Part shown: positions 11,694-22,975 of the stretch, piece after piece
Layout of the letters: every line of letters begins with the position of its first letter
Numbering within the stretch: position 1 is the first letter of the stretch
Assembly (NCBI GenBank): GCA_003996215.1
Contig: QJPP01001768.1
Span: forward strand, 186,001 to 250,000
Reading direction: 5' to 3'
Source: Jaltomata sinuosa
Taxonomy: Eukaryota > Streptophyta > Magnoliopsida > Solanales > Solanaceae
DNA length: 64,000 nucleotides
Program-made: the position numbers and the translations under genes
Notes under the pieces: model-generated
What the model saw: only the letters and a program-made list of their open reading frames with translations
Database searches by the model: none
What the model was told of the DNA's origin: nothing

Positions 11694-11945
11694 CTTTGAG
11701 GGATCAAGATCAATAGAGACAGAAGAAAAAGGTAATAATGCACACCAAAAATAAAAAAAAGAAAAATATAATTTTATTTTATTTTTATAATTTTTTTTTT
11801 TTTTGGAAGAAGAGAAAAGTAGGAAATTAAGGAGTGAAGAAAGGGAGAAGCATGTATAAGGGGAGAGTGGAAAGGGAAAAGGAGGGGAGAGAATTATAAA
11901 GAGAGATGGCCATTCGAAAGAGAGATTCAGAGAGAAACAAGTCAC
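11694..11945 (-). promoter_or_regulatory. Probable PPI1 first leader exon and core promoter
   Basis: On the minus strand this is pyrimidine-rich (TTTCTCTCTGAATCTCTCTT and CTCCCTTTCTTCACTCC), with a TTTATAATTC box near 11895. It ends in the splice donor CTCAAAG|GTAATC. Pyrimidine-rich leaders with a first intron in the 5' UTR are common in plant genes, and the PPI1 ATG exon has a matching acceptor at 9091. The transcription start is not proven. Confidence 0.4.
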
Positions 11946-12068
11946 ACCCCCTATTCTCTACTTGTGAGAGACCTAGGGAGATGCAAGTGTATAGCCTTGC
12001 ATTGGGGGTAGAATGGTAAAATATATTATGGCTAGTGAATGTGAGAAAATTATCAAAATAGTACTTAC

Positions 12069-12276
12069 GGATCGTTTGGTTGGGAACAAGTTATCCCGGA
12101 TTAATTATTTCGGGATTAATTATTTTGGGATAAGTTATCCCACATGTGTATGAGATAATTTATCTTATCAGTATGGTATAAATGGTGGGATAAGTTATTC
12201 CAAACTTGACAACTAAACAAGACACCAAAATTTTATCCCTGGACTATTTATTTTTATCTCTCACATCAAACGATCC
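12069..12276. mobile_element. MITE with GGATCGTTTGG termini
   Basis: The terminal inverted repeats GGATCGTTTGGTT and CATCAAACGATCC bound about 208 bases, with internal inverted repeats (GGATAAGTTATCCC). The flanks CTTAC/CTTAG are an imperfect duplication. The same interior (AAGTTATCC, GAGACTAACTAATAC-like) occurs near 48.0-48.4 and 50.5-50.7 kb. Confidence 0.6.
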
Positions 12277-12433
12277 CTTAGTGTATGGACTTAGATTGAT
12301 TTGGTCCCTGATATATAACCGCTTATGAAAATGATCCTGGGTTTTATAAACCTAATAACACTCAAAAAAATCTGTCAAATATAAACAGTGGCTTCAACAA
12401 TAATAGCTTCTCTTATAAGTGTTAACTCTTAAT

Positions 12434-13050
12434 TAGGGGTGGGCATTGTATGATATGGTATGGTATTTGAAATTTTGATACGATAATTTTGGTACTTAAT
12501 TTTTAAGAATACTATATCATTACCATACCAAATAAATTTGGTATGGTTCACTATTTTAAAGTCCAATTTCGATTTTTTATGGTATGGTATACCGATAATC
12601 ATAATTTGATCAACTTCGACTAATATATAATCGTATAATAGAGTATCACGACTTCGACTTTTCAAAAAAAGGTCTCAAATGTATCATACTAGCATAACAC
12701 AAGTAGAAAAATATATTAAAAAGAAAGTACACATAACTCCTTTTGTTAATCAATTACATAAAAAAGACATTTCAATCAAGATAAAGTAGTCAAAACGTCT
12801 AACCATTTAGTTTTATACTAATAAATTGTATATTTATTAGTATTTCAATAATATATAAATTATTTATGTAACTATATACTTCGGTATGGTATTCAGTATT
12901 TCAGTATGTTATATATAAATATTAAATGCAGTACAAAAATTTAAAATATATATCATATACCAAACCAAATACCTTAATATCAAAATTATGGTATCAAAAA
13001 TTTCGATTCGATATGGTAATTCGGTATATACTATACCATGTCCACCCCTA
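12434..13050. mobile_element. hAT-type MITE, 617 bp, 8-bp target duplication
   Basis: The left end TAGGGGTGGGCAT matches the inverted right end ATGTCCACCCCTA. The flanks CTCTTAAT (12426-12433) and CCCTTAAT (13051-13058) form an 8-base target duplication with one change, the hAT hallmark. The interior is palindrome-rich around ATGGTATGGTAT and has no transposase. Confidence 0.8.
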
Positions 13051-13651
13051 CCCTTAATATTACTATTTTTCTCTGCTTTCGCTTCTCTTCAAGTCTTCAT
13101 TTTTATTATTTTTTGATCATTTAATTTTTCTCAATCCCATTAATTCAAATATTGTGCAATTCGAGAAAATATTGAAAAAGATTAATAAATTTTTTACTGT
13201 TGTAGAAACAATATTGTACAGGTAGGAGTTAATGAGTGGGTAAAATTAAAAAAAAATATGGAGGAATGAAAATTTACAAACTCAAATTACACAATATTTG
13301 AATTAATGGGGACTGAGAAAAATAAATGTGATCGAAAAGGTAATGAAAATGGAGACTTGAAGAAGAAGCCGAAGTGGAGAAAAGTAATAGGGTTAAAGGT
13401 TAACACTTATAGAGAAAGTCATTGTTGAGTCGCCATTTATATTTGACATATTTTTTTAGTGTTGTTAAGTTTGTAGGCCAAGGACTAAAGTGATAAGCAT
13501 TTAGCATAGATAAAAGACCATTTCCATAAGTTGTTATATATCAGGAACCAAATCAATATAAATCTATACATTAAGGACTATTAAGTCATTTTCTCAGTGA
13601 AATGTGCCCTCAAACACACATGAAAGTCTACGCAATCAATAGATAATAATA

Positions 13652-13911
13652 CTCTATTCCTTTCAATTTGTTTGACCTTTTGACTTGACACGAAGTATAA
13701 AAAAATAAAGAAGATTTTTGAATCTTGTCGCTTAAATTAAAGATATGTCAAATGTACCAAAAATACTCTTTAATCTTGTGGTCTTAAACATGTTATGTGA
13801 AAAATTGAAATTAAGAGTTGCTGAAAAGGACAATGGTCATTTTTTTTAAACGAATTAAAAAAAAAAGTAGGTCAAACAAATTAAAACAAAAAAGTATAAA
13901 AGTGAATAGAG
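13652..13911. mobile_element. Stowaway-type MITE
   Basis: CTCTATTCCTTTCAATTTGT at the left and an inverted counterpart ending CAAATTAAAAC...GTGAATAGAG at the right are flanked by TA on both sides (13650-13651, 13912-13913). Internal GTGGTCTTAAACATG is typical of this Tc1/mariner-derived family. About 260 bp, non-coding. Confidence 0.75.
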
Positions 13912-13919
13912 TACCATTC

Positions 13920-15210
13920 TATATGCTGGGGCAGAACTAGGTGGGGAGGAGAGGTTCATTCGAATCCCCTAATCAAAAAATTACATTATATACATATATA
14001 AGATTTAATTTAATTTTTATAAATATATATCATATATTAAATCCCTTTAACATAAGGGAGAAGCTTTTTTTTTCCTTTTTTTTTTCCAAATATCCCCTTC
14101 GAATTCTCCACAGGTCTCAACTTTTATGCATATAGCACTGAATAGGATAAAAACTTTAAATTTTCATTTTCCAAATTTCTTTCCCAGCATCAATAAAAGT
14201 AAAGCTCATTACATTTAAAGCTGTTTTGTACTATAACTTGTGAATTTTGTACCGATAATTCATTTAAATTTTCCTTGCAAAAATTAGTTTAGGGATAATT
14301 GTTGAGAAAATGGAAGGAAAAGAAATTCTTTACTTCTAATAAATTAATTAAGCTTCTGATTGGTCAAAGATTTTGAGTTCTTGAATGCTTTGAAGGATTA
14401 CATATACAATATCAATCTAAACTAATTAGATTATATGTAAATAATAAAACGAGAATTTACACGTGTTCTTCGTATAGTACTGAAGGCGAAAAACTTGATT
14501 GAACCGCAATTGAAATCAATGATCAATGGTGATTGTCACGATATGTTGAAACAACTTCTATATCACAGTCTAAGTATTTCTATAATTATACAACATAAGT
14601 GTATTTATATAGAAAATATTAAGGTTAATTTAATTATCTTAATGGGCTTTAAAGTATCCCTTATGAGTGGGGCCGAATTTCTTACATGTTATGCACTTAG
14701 AAAAATTTGAATTTTTGCAAGTGAAAGTCTCAAAAACTGGTCTGAGAACTAAAATATATTTGAAGATTGAATTTTTGAAATTTGATCAAGTTTTATGGTC
14801 AAACAGATATTTGAAGATACATTTTTTAAAATATGATCCAAAATTTATGATCAAACACTTTCTATAAAAGCTATAGATTTATGGATAAACAAAGTTGCGG
14901 TCAAAGCAAAAAAAAAGATGCCAAAAATAATAATTCAATCAAGATAAATTAGTTAAAGTTTCAACGTTTAAACATCTGTTATATACTAATACTAGGTTGT
15001 ATATTAATATTTTAATAATATATATAAATTATTTATGTAACTATATAAAGTGACAATTCTAACGCTCATAATAGTAAAATATTTTATTTTAGTTGAAAAA
15101 TAAATGAATATTTTAAATTTTACTTTATATGATGTATCATACATACCAAATTAAACATAACAACAAATTAATTCTTGTAATACTAATTCCTCTTGTAATA
15201 CTAATTCCTA

Positions 15211-15246
<36 letters not shown>

Positions 15247-15470
15247 TATATTGCTAATTTCTGCTCTCTAAAGTAAGACCTCTAATGATATTAGCGGTAA
15301 AATTATACACGCTATATAGAGAAATTTCTTGTATTGCAAATATAATTTAATCGATTATGATACATTATACTATTAGTCTATTACACTGTTATACATAAAC
15401 TTAGAGAAGTCATTAATCTCACTATAGCTTAACCTTAGACTACTAGTAACATTCATTTAGTTCCAAGTTT
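13920..15470. other. AT-rich intergenic stretch, no gene seen
   Basis: Contains a degraded GGCAGA-type short element at about 13925-14050 (TTCATTCGAATCCCC) and an ATT microsatellite. Both strands are broken by frequent stops. Two plus-strand frames at 14495-14867 are low-complexity and overlap each other, so they are not called. Confidence 0.5.
15212..15244. repeat. (ATT)n microsatellite
   Basis: Eleven perfect trinucleotide units. Confidence 0.9.
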
Positions 15471-15878
15471 ATATACATTATCAAAAGATGCCCCATCAGT
15501 CTACATGGTATTAGCAGCCGATTCCAGCTGTTGTTCCCCTTGATGGCAGGTCCTTACGCTTTACTCACCCGTCCGCCACTGAAAACACCATTTCCCGTCC
15601 AACTTGCATGTGTTAAACATGCCGCCAACGTTCATCCTGAGCCAAGATCGATACACCTTACCACAACATAAAAAGAGTATTTGCTCCAGAAAACACATAC
15701 ATACATAAGACCTAGACTACTTGAAGCAAATTAAAGAGCACAACACAAACAAAATAAAGGCCCCCTTTTGGAATGTGTTGTAATAAACTTGAAATGCCAA
15801 TTATTTTAGACATTGTTCAAATTGGCTGCTGCTGCTATAGATGCTGCGACGCCTCGAGGATGTGTAGCCATGTCAGCC

Positions 15879-18800
15879 TTATTCCTTAGCACCCACCACA
15901 CCTTCCGCATCTTCCTTCGTCACTGGCGTATTGTCTTTAAGTTTGCTTGTTGCATCCTAAAAATCCAAAAAGCAAAATAGAGAAAAAAAAATGAAACATT
16001 ATTTAACCTGATCATAAGACAGTGACGGAGTCATGATTTTCACTAAGGGAGTTCGAAATAGAGTCTCAGCTGAGTCAAGGGGGTTCAATATGCAATATAT
16101 TCACATAAATATCATATTTGATCTTACATATATAGTGTACTTTTCCGACAAAGGGGGTTCGGATGAACCCCCGTCCGCCACCCTGGCTCCGCCCCTGACA
16201 TAGGGTAAACAATCTATGTGCAATGAATTTAATATGATTGCGTGATCGTTTTGTTACTCTTTATCATGTCATTCAAAAAGATATCTACAAATATTGATTA
16301 TAAGTAATCCTCATTTTTTTTATTTAATCTTGAAAATATAGTCGATGAGAAAGAGTTCAAACTTTAATACATTGACAACTTGAAAAAAATTTCACACTAT
16401 GACGACATTACTACCAATTATTTATTTGAAACTCGTAACACATATACTAGAGTATACTCTAATTCTAGTCCATTAAAAGAAACATCTCATGAAGCTCCTT
16501 TGTCCTAAATTATATGTCACAGTTTAGATGTTGAGAATTAACCCTTTTAATTTTAGCGGTTAATCCAGACATAAAATCTTTTAAACTTCATGAAATAAAA
16601 TTTACATATTTGAAAACTACTTAAAAACTACTATAACTCCTAATGTCCCAATTTATTTGTCATAATTTGAATTTATAAAGTCAAAAACCGTTCAATATTG
16701 ATCGTGAATCCCCACAAAAAATCTTTAATTTTTTAAAATAAAATAAATTTACATATTTGAAAAATACGTAAAACGTAATAAGTCATAATAAATGACAATT
16801 CAAAATATTAAAAGACAAAAAAAAGTTATGGTCAAAGAAAGACCGTTTGAATCTCAAACTCCAAAAAAAGGCACATAAATTGAGTCGGAGGGAGTACGAG
16901 AGTAGTATAAGACTTACTGTGAGAACATCACTGAGCCTGGTCTTGTGCTCGTCTCGCGTGGTTCGGGTATTGATAGCAGCTGCATGTTGAGCTTCCGCTC
17001 CTACACCTCCTAGCACTACATGTCCTAGTCCTGTGGCTCTAACCTCTGCTGCCTGTATCGCTGCAGCGCCGCTCTCGTCCACCGGTTTGTCCCCTGTCAA
17101 AAGAGCAGCAACCTCCAGCGCTTCGCCTATGGTCACGACATCAGCATCAATAATGTTGGGAGATCGCTCAGCTTCCGCTCTTCCACCACCACCGCCCTCT
17201 CGGCCTGCTGATAGATGATGAATATATTGTGCCACCAGTATTTCCAGGTGAATGATCGCAAAAAATTCTTTGATACTACATAGCAACTATTTATGTTAGA
17301 GAAATTAAATGAATAGATGCTAGGCTGTCCTATATAGTTGGGATTCAAACCAGGCGTAACTGGTAAAGTTATTATCAAGTGGCCTATGTAACTAAGAGGG
17401 TCACGGGTTCAAGTCATGTTAAAACGACGGTAAAACGACGGTAAGACTACGCACTTATATAATTATAATAGATTGTAGCAAAACTTTAGTGCATTGTGTT
17501 GCCCTTTATTCAGTTTGAAACTAGTGATCTAATTTTTAAACCCGTCCCATTATTTTTTTTCCTTATGTCAGGAGTTAACAATCTTTGTATAACCAAAAAA
17601 ATTTGTCCTACCCTATTCACAAAGTGCAATGAAACAAATTATTTCTGTTCACGTGTATATGGCACAGTTTTCTTTTTATAGTCCATGCTAAAAATAATGA
17701 CACACTTCTTAATGTGAGAATATCTAAATTAATTATAAGCTAGCTAGGTTCATTTTGTCCCGATGAGAAGCACAAATGTTAGGTTAAAACAAACAAATTA
17801 AAATGGAAGGGAGTATATATTATGAACATATTTTAACTCATAAATTCCACAAGTTTTACCCTACAAATAACAATAAAGTATCAAAAACACATCTATCCCT
17901 TTTTTTTGAGTTTCATATCTATTAGAAGTGTGAATTTCATACCTAAACTATCACTCATTAGTTTGAAAAACACACCTCAACTAATATGTGATGATGTGTG
18001 TACTACACTCTCTCTTTTGTTTAAAAAATCCTGCCATGTGGCACTCCACGAGAAATTACTTTTCCTCCTTGTCAAAAATTAAATTAATTATTAATATTAA
18101 GTTAAAAATTACATATTCACCGTGTTGAGAAATGACGAAGAAAAAGGGGAGAGTTTAAGGATAAAATTAATTGAATAATTTTAAAAAAATGGCGGGTCAA
18201 CTTAAAAAAAATAAAAACATGTCATATCATCATAATATTCTCATCAAGCGCCTAAATGTATTTGTCTACCAACACTAATCCAATCAGTGTTATATATATA
18301 TATAAGTGTGTTTCTCAAACTAATGAGTGATAGTTTGGGTATGAAACTAAAAAAAAGAGGATAATTTATGTAACATCCCAGAAATTCTAAGCCAAATCTG
18401 AATAGTTCTTCATGTGTTGTTAGACCCAAACTAGATAAATTTTCTATGTATCTAAGTATTAAGACTTATTCTGAAGTTTCAAAGGTGTATTAGATATGAA
18501 TTAGGGTCATAAAGAACCTCTAGCTCAAAGTTGAGTTGAAAGCTTCCTTATCGATTGAGTTTTAGTGTAAGATTTTTCAAGGGTCAACTTCAAACGATCA
18601 TAACTCTTAGAATATAAATAGTTAGGTGTCCTAGTACCCACCAAATTAAAGGTCTTTGAATCTTCTTTCCAACTCCACCAACCGTACCTTAATACGAGTC
18701 CGGAGTAAAAAGTTATCAGTGTTTTACTAAAGGGTGTCTGTCAGTCAAAATGACAGACAACAACCACGAGAAGGTTCCACGAGTCGTGAAACCAACTCGT

Positions 18801-21150
18801 GGAAACAGTCCAGAAGCTTAAAAGTGACCTGATAACCACGAGGAGGTTCCACGAGTCGTGGAAGTTTCCACGGGTCGTGAAACCAACTCGTGGAAATCAG
18901 TCCAGAGGCCAAAAACTTTGCCCAGGAACCACGAACTGTTTCCACGAACCGTGATCCATTCCACGAGTCGTGATTCATGTCCGTAGAAGCCTGTGACGAA
19001 ATTTTCAGCAGTTTTTCAGACTCTTTTTCTTGGGGTATTTTTATAATTTCTCACTCTTTTAACTCCTAAGTTAAGTCATTTTGGGCAAATTAGAGGGGTT
19101 TTTATTCCCACTTGGCCTAAGTTCTCTCTCATTCTTTCAATCAACTTCCAAAAGAAGAAAAGGAGTTCCATCTTCTCAAGCTTCAAGTTAGGGTTTCAAG
19201 CTCCAAGTCTCAAGCTCCAAGATCAAGCTTCCTAAGTCTCTTCAATTCAAGTGGGTTAGCTTCAAACAAGGTATGTGGTAATCAACAATGGGTTCCTTTC
19301 ACCCTTGTGCCTGAAATCCCTAATTCAAATTTTGGTTTCATGATCTTCAAATTAGGGTTCTTATCAAATTCTTATGGGTTTTGCTAAATATGATCTTCTC
19401 ATGATTTGATTATGAAATTTCTATTAAATTGCATGATTTTACATGGTTCTTACATGTTACCTCTTATTTCATGAATTGAAGTTTAACCATGGAAATTTCT
19501 ACATGCATGAAAGTTGATTTAAGGAAATTGAATTTTTGATAACATATTCCTTATGGATTTTCAAGCATGTGCATGCCTAGTTCCTATGTTCTATGAAAAT
19601 ATATGTATTATGAAAATTGAACTAGAGCCATGCAAATTTTACAAGTCATGAAGTATGCAAGTCTTTCCATGTTATGAAGTATGATGCAAGACAAGACACC
19701 CGATGTTCTATCAATGCTCATGAATCAATTTTAAAACCCTAATTCATGAGTAGTATGACGATCCGGGGTATGATTATGTTATGAACAAGTTTGGCATTTG
19801 GTCACATGTATGTGAGCTCATGTTATGTATATATATGTTTTGGGAGTAGTATTTAGCACCGAGTTGGACCGGGTGAGAGTACCCTTAGTCCCAGAACTAC
19901 GTGCCACCGTAGGTTGCCCTTTGAGGCTTATGATGACAGGATCTTGGTATGAAATGAAATGGTTCTAACTTTGGTAGGTTAGGACGATCTTTTTCGGTGT
20001 GGGGCAATGACACCGGACTCCATGTAGCTCAACATGGTTTAATGTCGGTTAAGAGAAACTCCCACATGCTTATTTTACGCTATGAAGTTATATGATCTTA
20101 TATTTGAAACTTAAGCCTTCTTCATGACTTATGCTTCTTATCTTAGTACTTGTTCATGTCCTTCTCTTTATGTAATAAATCACTTTAAGCATGTTTTTAA
20201 ACTGTTTTATCATGATTCATGCATCGCTCTCATACTCAGTACATTCCATAATACTGACGCATATTTTGCACTACATCCTTGATGATGCAGATTCAGGTGT
20301 TCCTTCTCAGACCCGTGGCTAGAGTTTCCAGGCCACCCTCGGTCAGCTGTTGGTGAGTCCTCTTAGGTCGAGGACTAGTTATGTTCTTAGTTTGTGTTGG
20401 CTACTTACTTTCCGTACTTCGAGTTAGCTAGGGTCTTGTCCTAGCAACTCTCAAGTTATGAGTAGAGGCTTTTCAGACATAGTCAGCTTTGGAGTCACTT
20501 TCTGGATTTGTATTTCTATTTGACTTGATTATCCATTTATACGATTCCGGATTTATCTATTATGTTTTTGCTTATCTTTGTTATGCTTGAGAATGCTATG
20601 ACCAAGGGTTAGCTTGGGGCACTTTTGGTCCCAAGTCCCGTGTTACGTCTAGGGGTAACCTCGGGGCGTGACAATTTAGGTATGTTTTTAATACTTCACT
20701 CTACAAATAATGAATAACATGTTTAGATCACAAATTTTAAATATTATCATTCTTAACTAATTAGGTGCCGATTCAAAACACATCATATTATAAATTAGAA
20801 TTATTTAATGTATGGAGTAGAACAAGAGTGTACTAATATTCATTTACCTCTCCACCAACAGATTCAGTAACAACGCTAGTATCCCCAATCAAATCTTCTT
20901 GAGATACATCAACACCTTCATCTCTAGCTACATTCGTCATGTCATCTCGTCCAACGCCACCGAAACGCCGATTCAGAGCGGCAGCTGACTGCATAATCGA
21001 AGCAGGACCGCCTTTCGGAACGTGTCCGAGCTCTTTTTTCTCAGCTGATTGCACGGCAGCTGCATCTTTGGGCGTTATTGGCTTTGAACCAAGTTTCTCT
21101 GATGACACTTCAAATACCTCCCCATATTTTATAGGTTCTTGACAACTCAT
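15879..21150 (-). CDS. Seed maturation protein (SMP family LEA, D-34 type)
   Basis: Exons 21150-20848, about 17196-16918 and 15956-15879; about 219 aa. SMP LEAs are hydrophilic proteins that accumulate in drying seeds and stressed tissue. Exon 1 starts MSCQEPIKYGEVFEV and carries the first SMP repeat (ITPKDAAAVQSAEKK, GGPASIMQSAAALN). Exon 2 has the second repeat (TIGEALEVAALLTGDKPVD, SGAAAIQAAEVRATG, LSDVLT). Exon 3 gives DATSKLKDNTPVTKEDAEGV and stops after VGAKE, shorter than homologues that continue with another Ala-rich block. The donor after exon 1 is a clear GAG|GTAAAT and the exon 2 donor is ACA|GTAAGT. The exon 2 acceptor is uncertain: only an AG at 17198-17197 keeps the family frame with that donor. 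Intron 1 (3.65 kb) holds a solo LTR, MITEs and a SINE. An ACACGTGT box 250 bp upstream fits ABA control. Family assignment is firm. Confidence 0.85.
16021..16199. mobile_element. GTGACGGAG-type short element
   Basis: AGTGACGGAGTCATGATTTT at one end and inverted GGCTCCGCCCCTGAC at the other, with the GGGGGTTCGGATGAACCCCC palindrome near the right end. It lies in intron 2 of the SMP gene. Same family as 21466-21663 and 30274-30548. Confidence 0.65.
16490..16896. mobile_element. Stowaway-type MITE(s), probably one and a partial copy
   Basis: Text near 16495 (CTCCTTTGTCCTAAATTATA) and again near 16636 (CTCCTAATGTCCCAATTTAT) both look like left ends. The single right end ATTGAGTCGGAGGGAGTA closes at 16896. 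This suggests one partial and one complete element in tandem, in intron 2 of the SMP gene. Confidence 0.6.
17347..17460 (+). mobile_element. tRNA-derived SINE (TS/SolS type), 5' part
   Basis: GGCGTAACTGGTAAAGTTAT fits the A-box region and GGTCACGGGTTCAAGTCATG the B-box region of Solanaceae TS/SolS SINEs. A diverged TAAGACTACGCAC follows. The 3' TTG tail is not visible, so the copy is diverged or truncated. It lies in SMP intron 1. Confidence 0.6.
17898..18363. mobile_element. MITE with long terminal inverted repeats
   Basis: The left arm TTTTTTTTGAGTTTCATATC, then ACTATCACTCATTAGTTTG and AAACACAC, is mirrored on the right by GTGTGTTTCTCAAACTAATG, AGTGATAGTTTGGG and TATGAAACTAAAAAAAAGAG. TIRs are about 60 bp. 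A solo LTR begins six bases to the right, so this MITE seems to have been a landing site. Confidence 0.65.
18369..20673 (+). mobile_element. Solo LTR of a Ty3/gypsy-type retrotransposon
   Basis: Begins TGTAACATCC and ends GGGGCGTGACA, flanked by a perfect 5-base target duplication ATTTA (18364-18368, 20674-20678). There is no primer-binding site, polypurine tract or coding region, so this 2,305-bp unit is a single LTR left by LTR-LTR recombination. It carries several copies of CCACGAGTCGTG-type palindromes at 18767-18975. The LTR at 54-55.5 kb shares these, as well as the motifs GTTTTGGGAGTAGTATTTAG and CCACCGTAGGTTGCC in inverted orientation. It sits in intron 1 of the SMP gene, on the opposite strand. 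Confidence 0.9.
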
Positions 21151-21175
21151 CTTTTTTTCCCCAACAAGGTAACTT

Positions 21176-21335
21176 ATTTCAAATAGCTAGATGGAATAAT
21201 TAGAGTTTGAAATTGACTAAGAAGAAGGAACAAGATATTACTCCAACAAAGGTTAAGTTATAACTAGCTATACAGGGAATAATTAGCTAGAGTTTGAAGT
21301 TGATTAAGAGGAAGGAACAAGTATATTACTCTCTA
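21176..21335. repeat. Tandem duplication in the SMP upstream region
   Basis: AATTAGAGTTTGAAATTGAC, then TAAGAAGAAGGAACAAG at 21198-21240, is repeated as TAGAGTTTGAAGTTGATTAA, then GAGGAAGGAACAAG at 21286-21330. The doubled block covers the likely 5' UTR/core promoter. Confidence 0.75.
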
Positions 21336-21400
21336 GCTAGCACGTTTAAATCATGATGATATTTGAAGCGGTGCAATAAGATGGAATTAAAATTGTAAGT

Positions 21401-21408
21401 ACACGTGT
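21401..21408. promoter_or_regulatory. G-box/ABRE-like ACACGTGT upstream of SMP
   Basis: A palindromic ACACGTGT containing the ACGTG core bound by ABA-responsive bZIP factors lies about 250 bp before the SMP ATG. LEA genes are typically ABA-induced through such boxes. Function here is inferred from position. Confidence 0.5.
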
Positions 21409-21465
21409 TGAAGGGTTGGGTGAAACACTTCAATCTTTCACATGTAATAGGGAGGGCGGGGTGTT

Positions 21466-21663
21466 ATGACGGAGCCAGAATTTTTATTAAGAGGTTCAAA
21501 ATTTAAAGAAGTAAACACATGAACTAATCGAAGGAGATTCAATATCTAATATATATATATATATATATATATAAAATAATTTTAACCATATATAAATAGA
21601 ATAATTTTTTGCTGAAGAGGGTTCGGAAGAACCTCCTCACCTTAGACTAGCTCCGCCCCTGAT
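21466..21663. mobile_element. GACGGAGCCAG-type short element
   Basis: TGACGGAGCCAGAATTTTTA at the left is mirrored by CTAGCTCCGCCCCTGA at the right, with GAAGAGGGTTCGGAAGAACC near the right end. A (TA)n run lies inside at 21551-21573. Non-coding, about 200 bp. Confidence 0.65.
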
Positions 21664-22404
21664 GTCGATAGTACGATATCAAAAAAAGAGAATACATAAA
21701 CTTGCAATTTTAACTTGACTTCAGCTAATATTTATGTTCTTTGATTTTTAGTGTTTATAAATAGATATTTAAATTTGTAGAAAATTAAGTAGACACACAT
21801 ATTTTATGTGACATCCTATATGATAATTCGCATGAGACACCACGTAGAACACATATGTTTACTTGTTAAATTTTTTCAAATTTAAGTGCCTGCTTATACG
21901 CACTCAAAATTAAAGAACATAAATATCAGTTGAGACTTGAGACCAAGTCAACAAACACGTTTATATATTATGTCTAAAAAATTTGGTTCTATAATATCAA
22001 TTTTCAACTTTTAATACAGTAGTATATCATTATTATGTTAAATTAATTTGATATGATTTTGTATTTTTAACTTCATATTTCGATAAATTGCGAATACCAT
22101 GTATTAGTATCATAGTTAATTTAATTTCAATATATTTACGTTATTAGGATTATTAACTTCATCCTTTTAAGAAATGCTTCAATTATATTATATTAACACA
22201 TTTTCTTTAAATTTTAATAAAATAATTTATAATCATATAAAAATTTGAGATAGATTGAATAGAATATAAAAGACATTTCTGTCAAAATAAATAATTATTA
22301 TAAAATTTATAAATTAATATGTACACAACGACAATAAAAAAAAAATTAGATACACAAACATGATAAAGAAAAATCTGAAGTAAAGTTGGATATATGGAAT
22401 AAAT

Positions 22405-22560
22405 ATTACAGCAATATTTTTTTCCCACCAAAGGGTAACGTAATTAGAGTTTGAATTTGATTAAGAGGAACAATATATTATGTAGCACTTTTAATTAAAT
22501 GGTAAATACAAGTGTTGATGAGTGTGGTGAAACACTTCAATCTTTCATCTTACAATTGTT
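22405..22560. repeat. Orphan partial copy of the SMP upstream region
   Basis: TTTTTTTCCCACCAAAGGGTAACGTAATTAGAGTTTGAATTTG, shown here in pieces, parallels the bases just upstream of the SMP ATG. The block continues through ATTAAGAGGAACAATATATT and GTGGTGAAACACTTCAATCT, as at 21300-21440. No SMP coding exon is attached, so this is a leader/promoter-only duplicate about 1.25 kb from the original. Confidence 0.65.
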
Positions 22561-22975
22561 GATTTGTAGTGTTGTATAAGCAATAACGATAAATTTTCGC
22601 TAGGAAGATTCAAGAAAATTATAAAAAATAAAGATATAATATTTAATTTGAATTTAAATTTTAAATTTTAAATTTTTTAAATTAGTTAGTTAATTTTTAA
22701 TTTTATCTTTAAAGAATTCAAAATTTATATATACACTAAAGTTGAAAAATACTTTATATATATAATGTAATTTTTTTGAGGAAGGTTCGAGTGAACACCC
22801 TTGCTCCCTTCTAAATCTACCCTGATAAGCAAACTAGCCTACGATAACAATAATAAAATGTCCAATCTATAGTAATCAAAGAGGATGCCTTTGATAAATC
22901 CTTTCCTTCAAAAGAGAAGTTTTTGAAACCGAAAAAATATAACTAAAAAAAAAAGCAAAATACAAAATAATAACG

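Noticed and set aside
17347..17420. Possible tRNA gene
   Set aside because: A and B boxes are present but no cloverleaf arms or 3' acceptor pairing; fits a tRNA-derived SINE.
18745..18978. Minus 77-codon frame rich in Trp, Ser and His
   Set aside because: Generated by the palindromic CCACGAG repeats of the solo LTR; no protein similarity.
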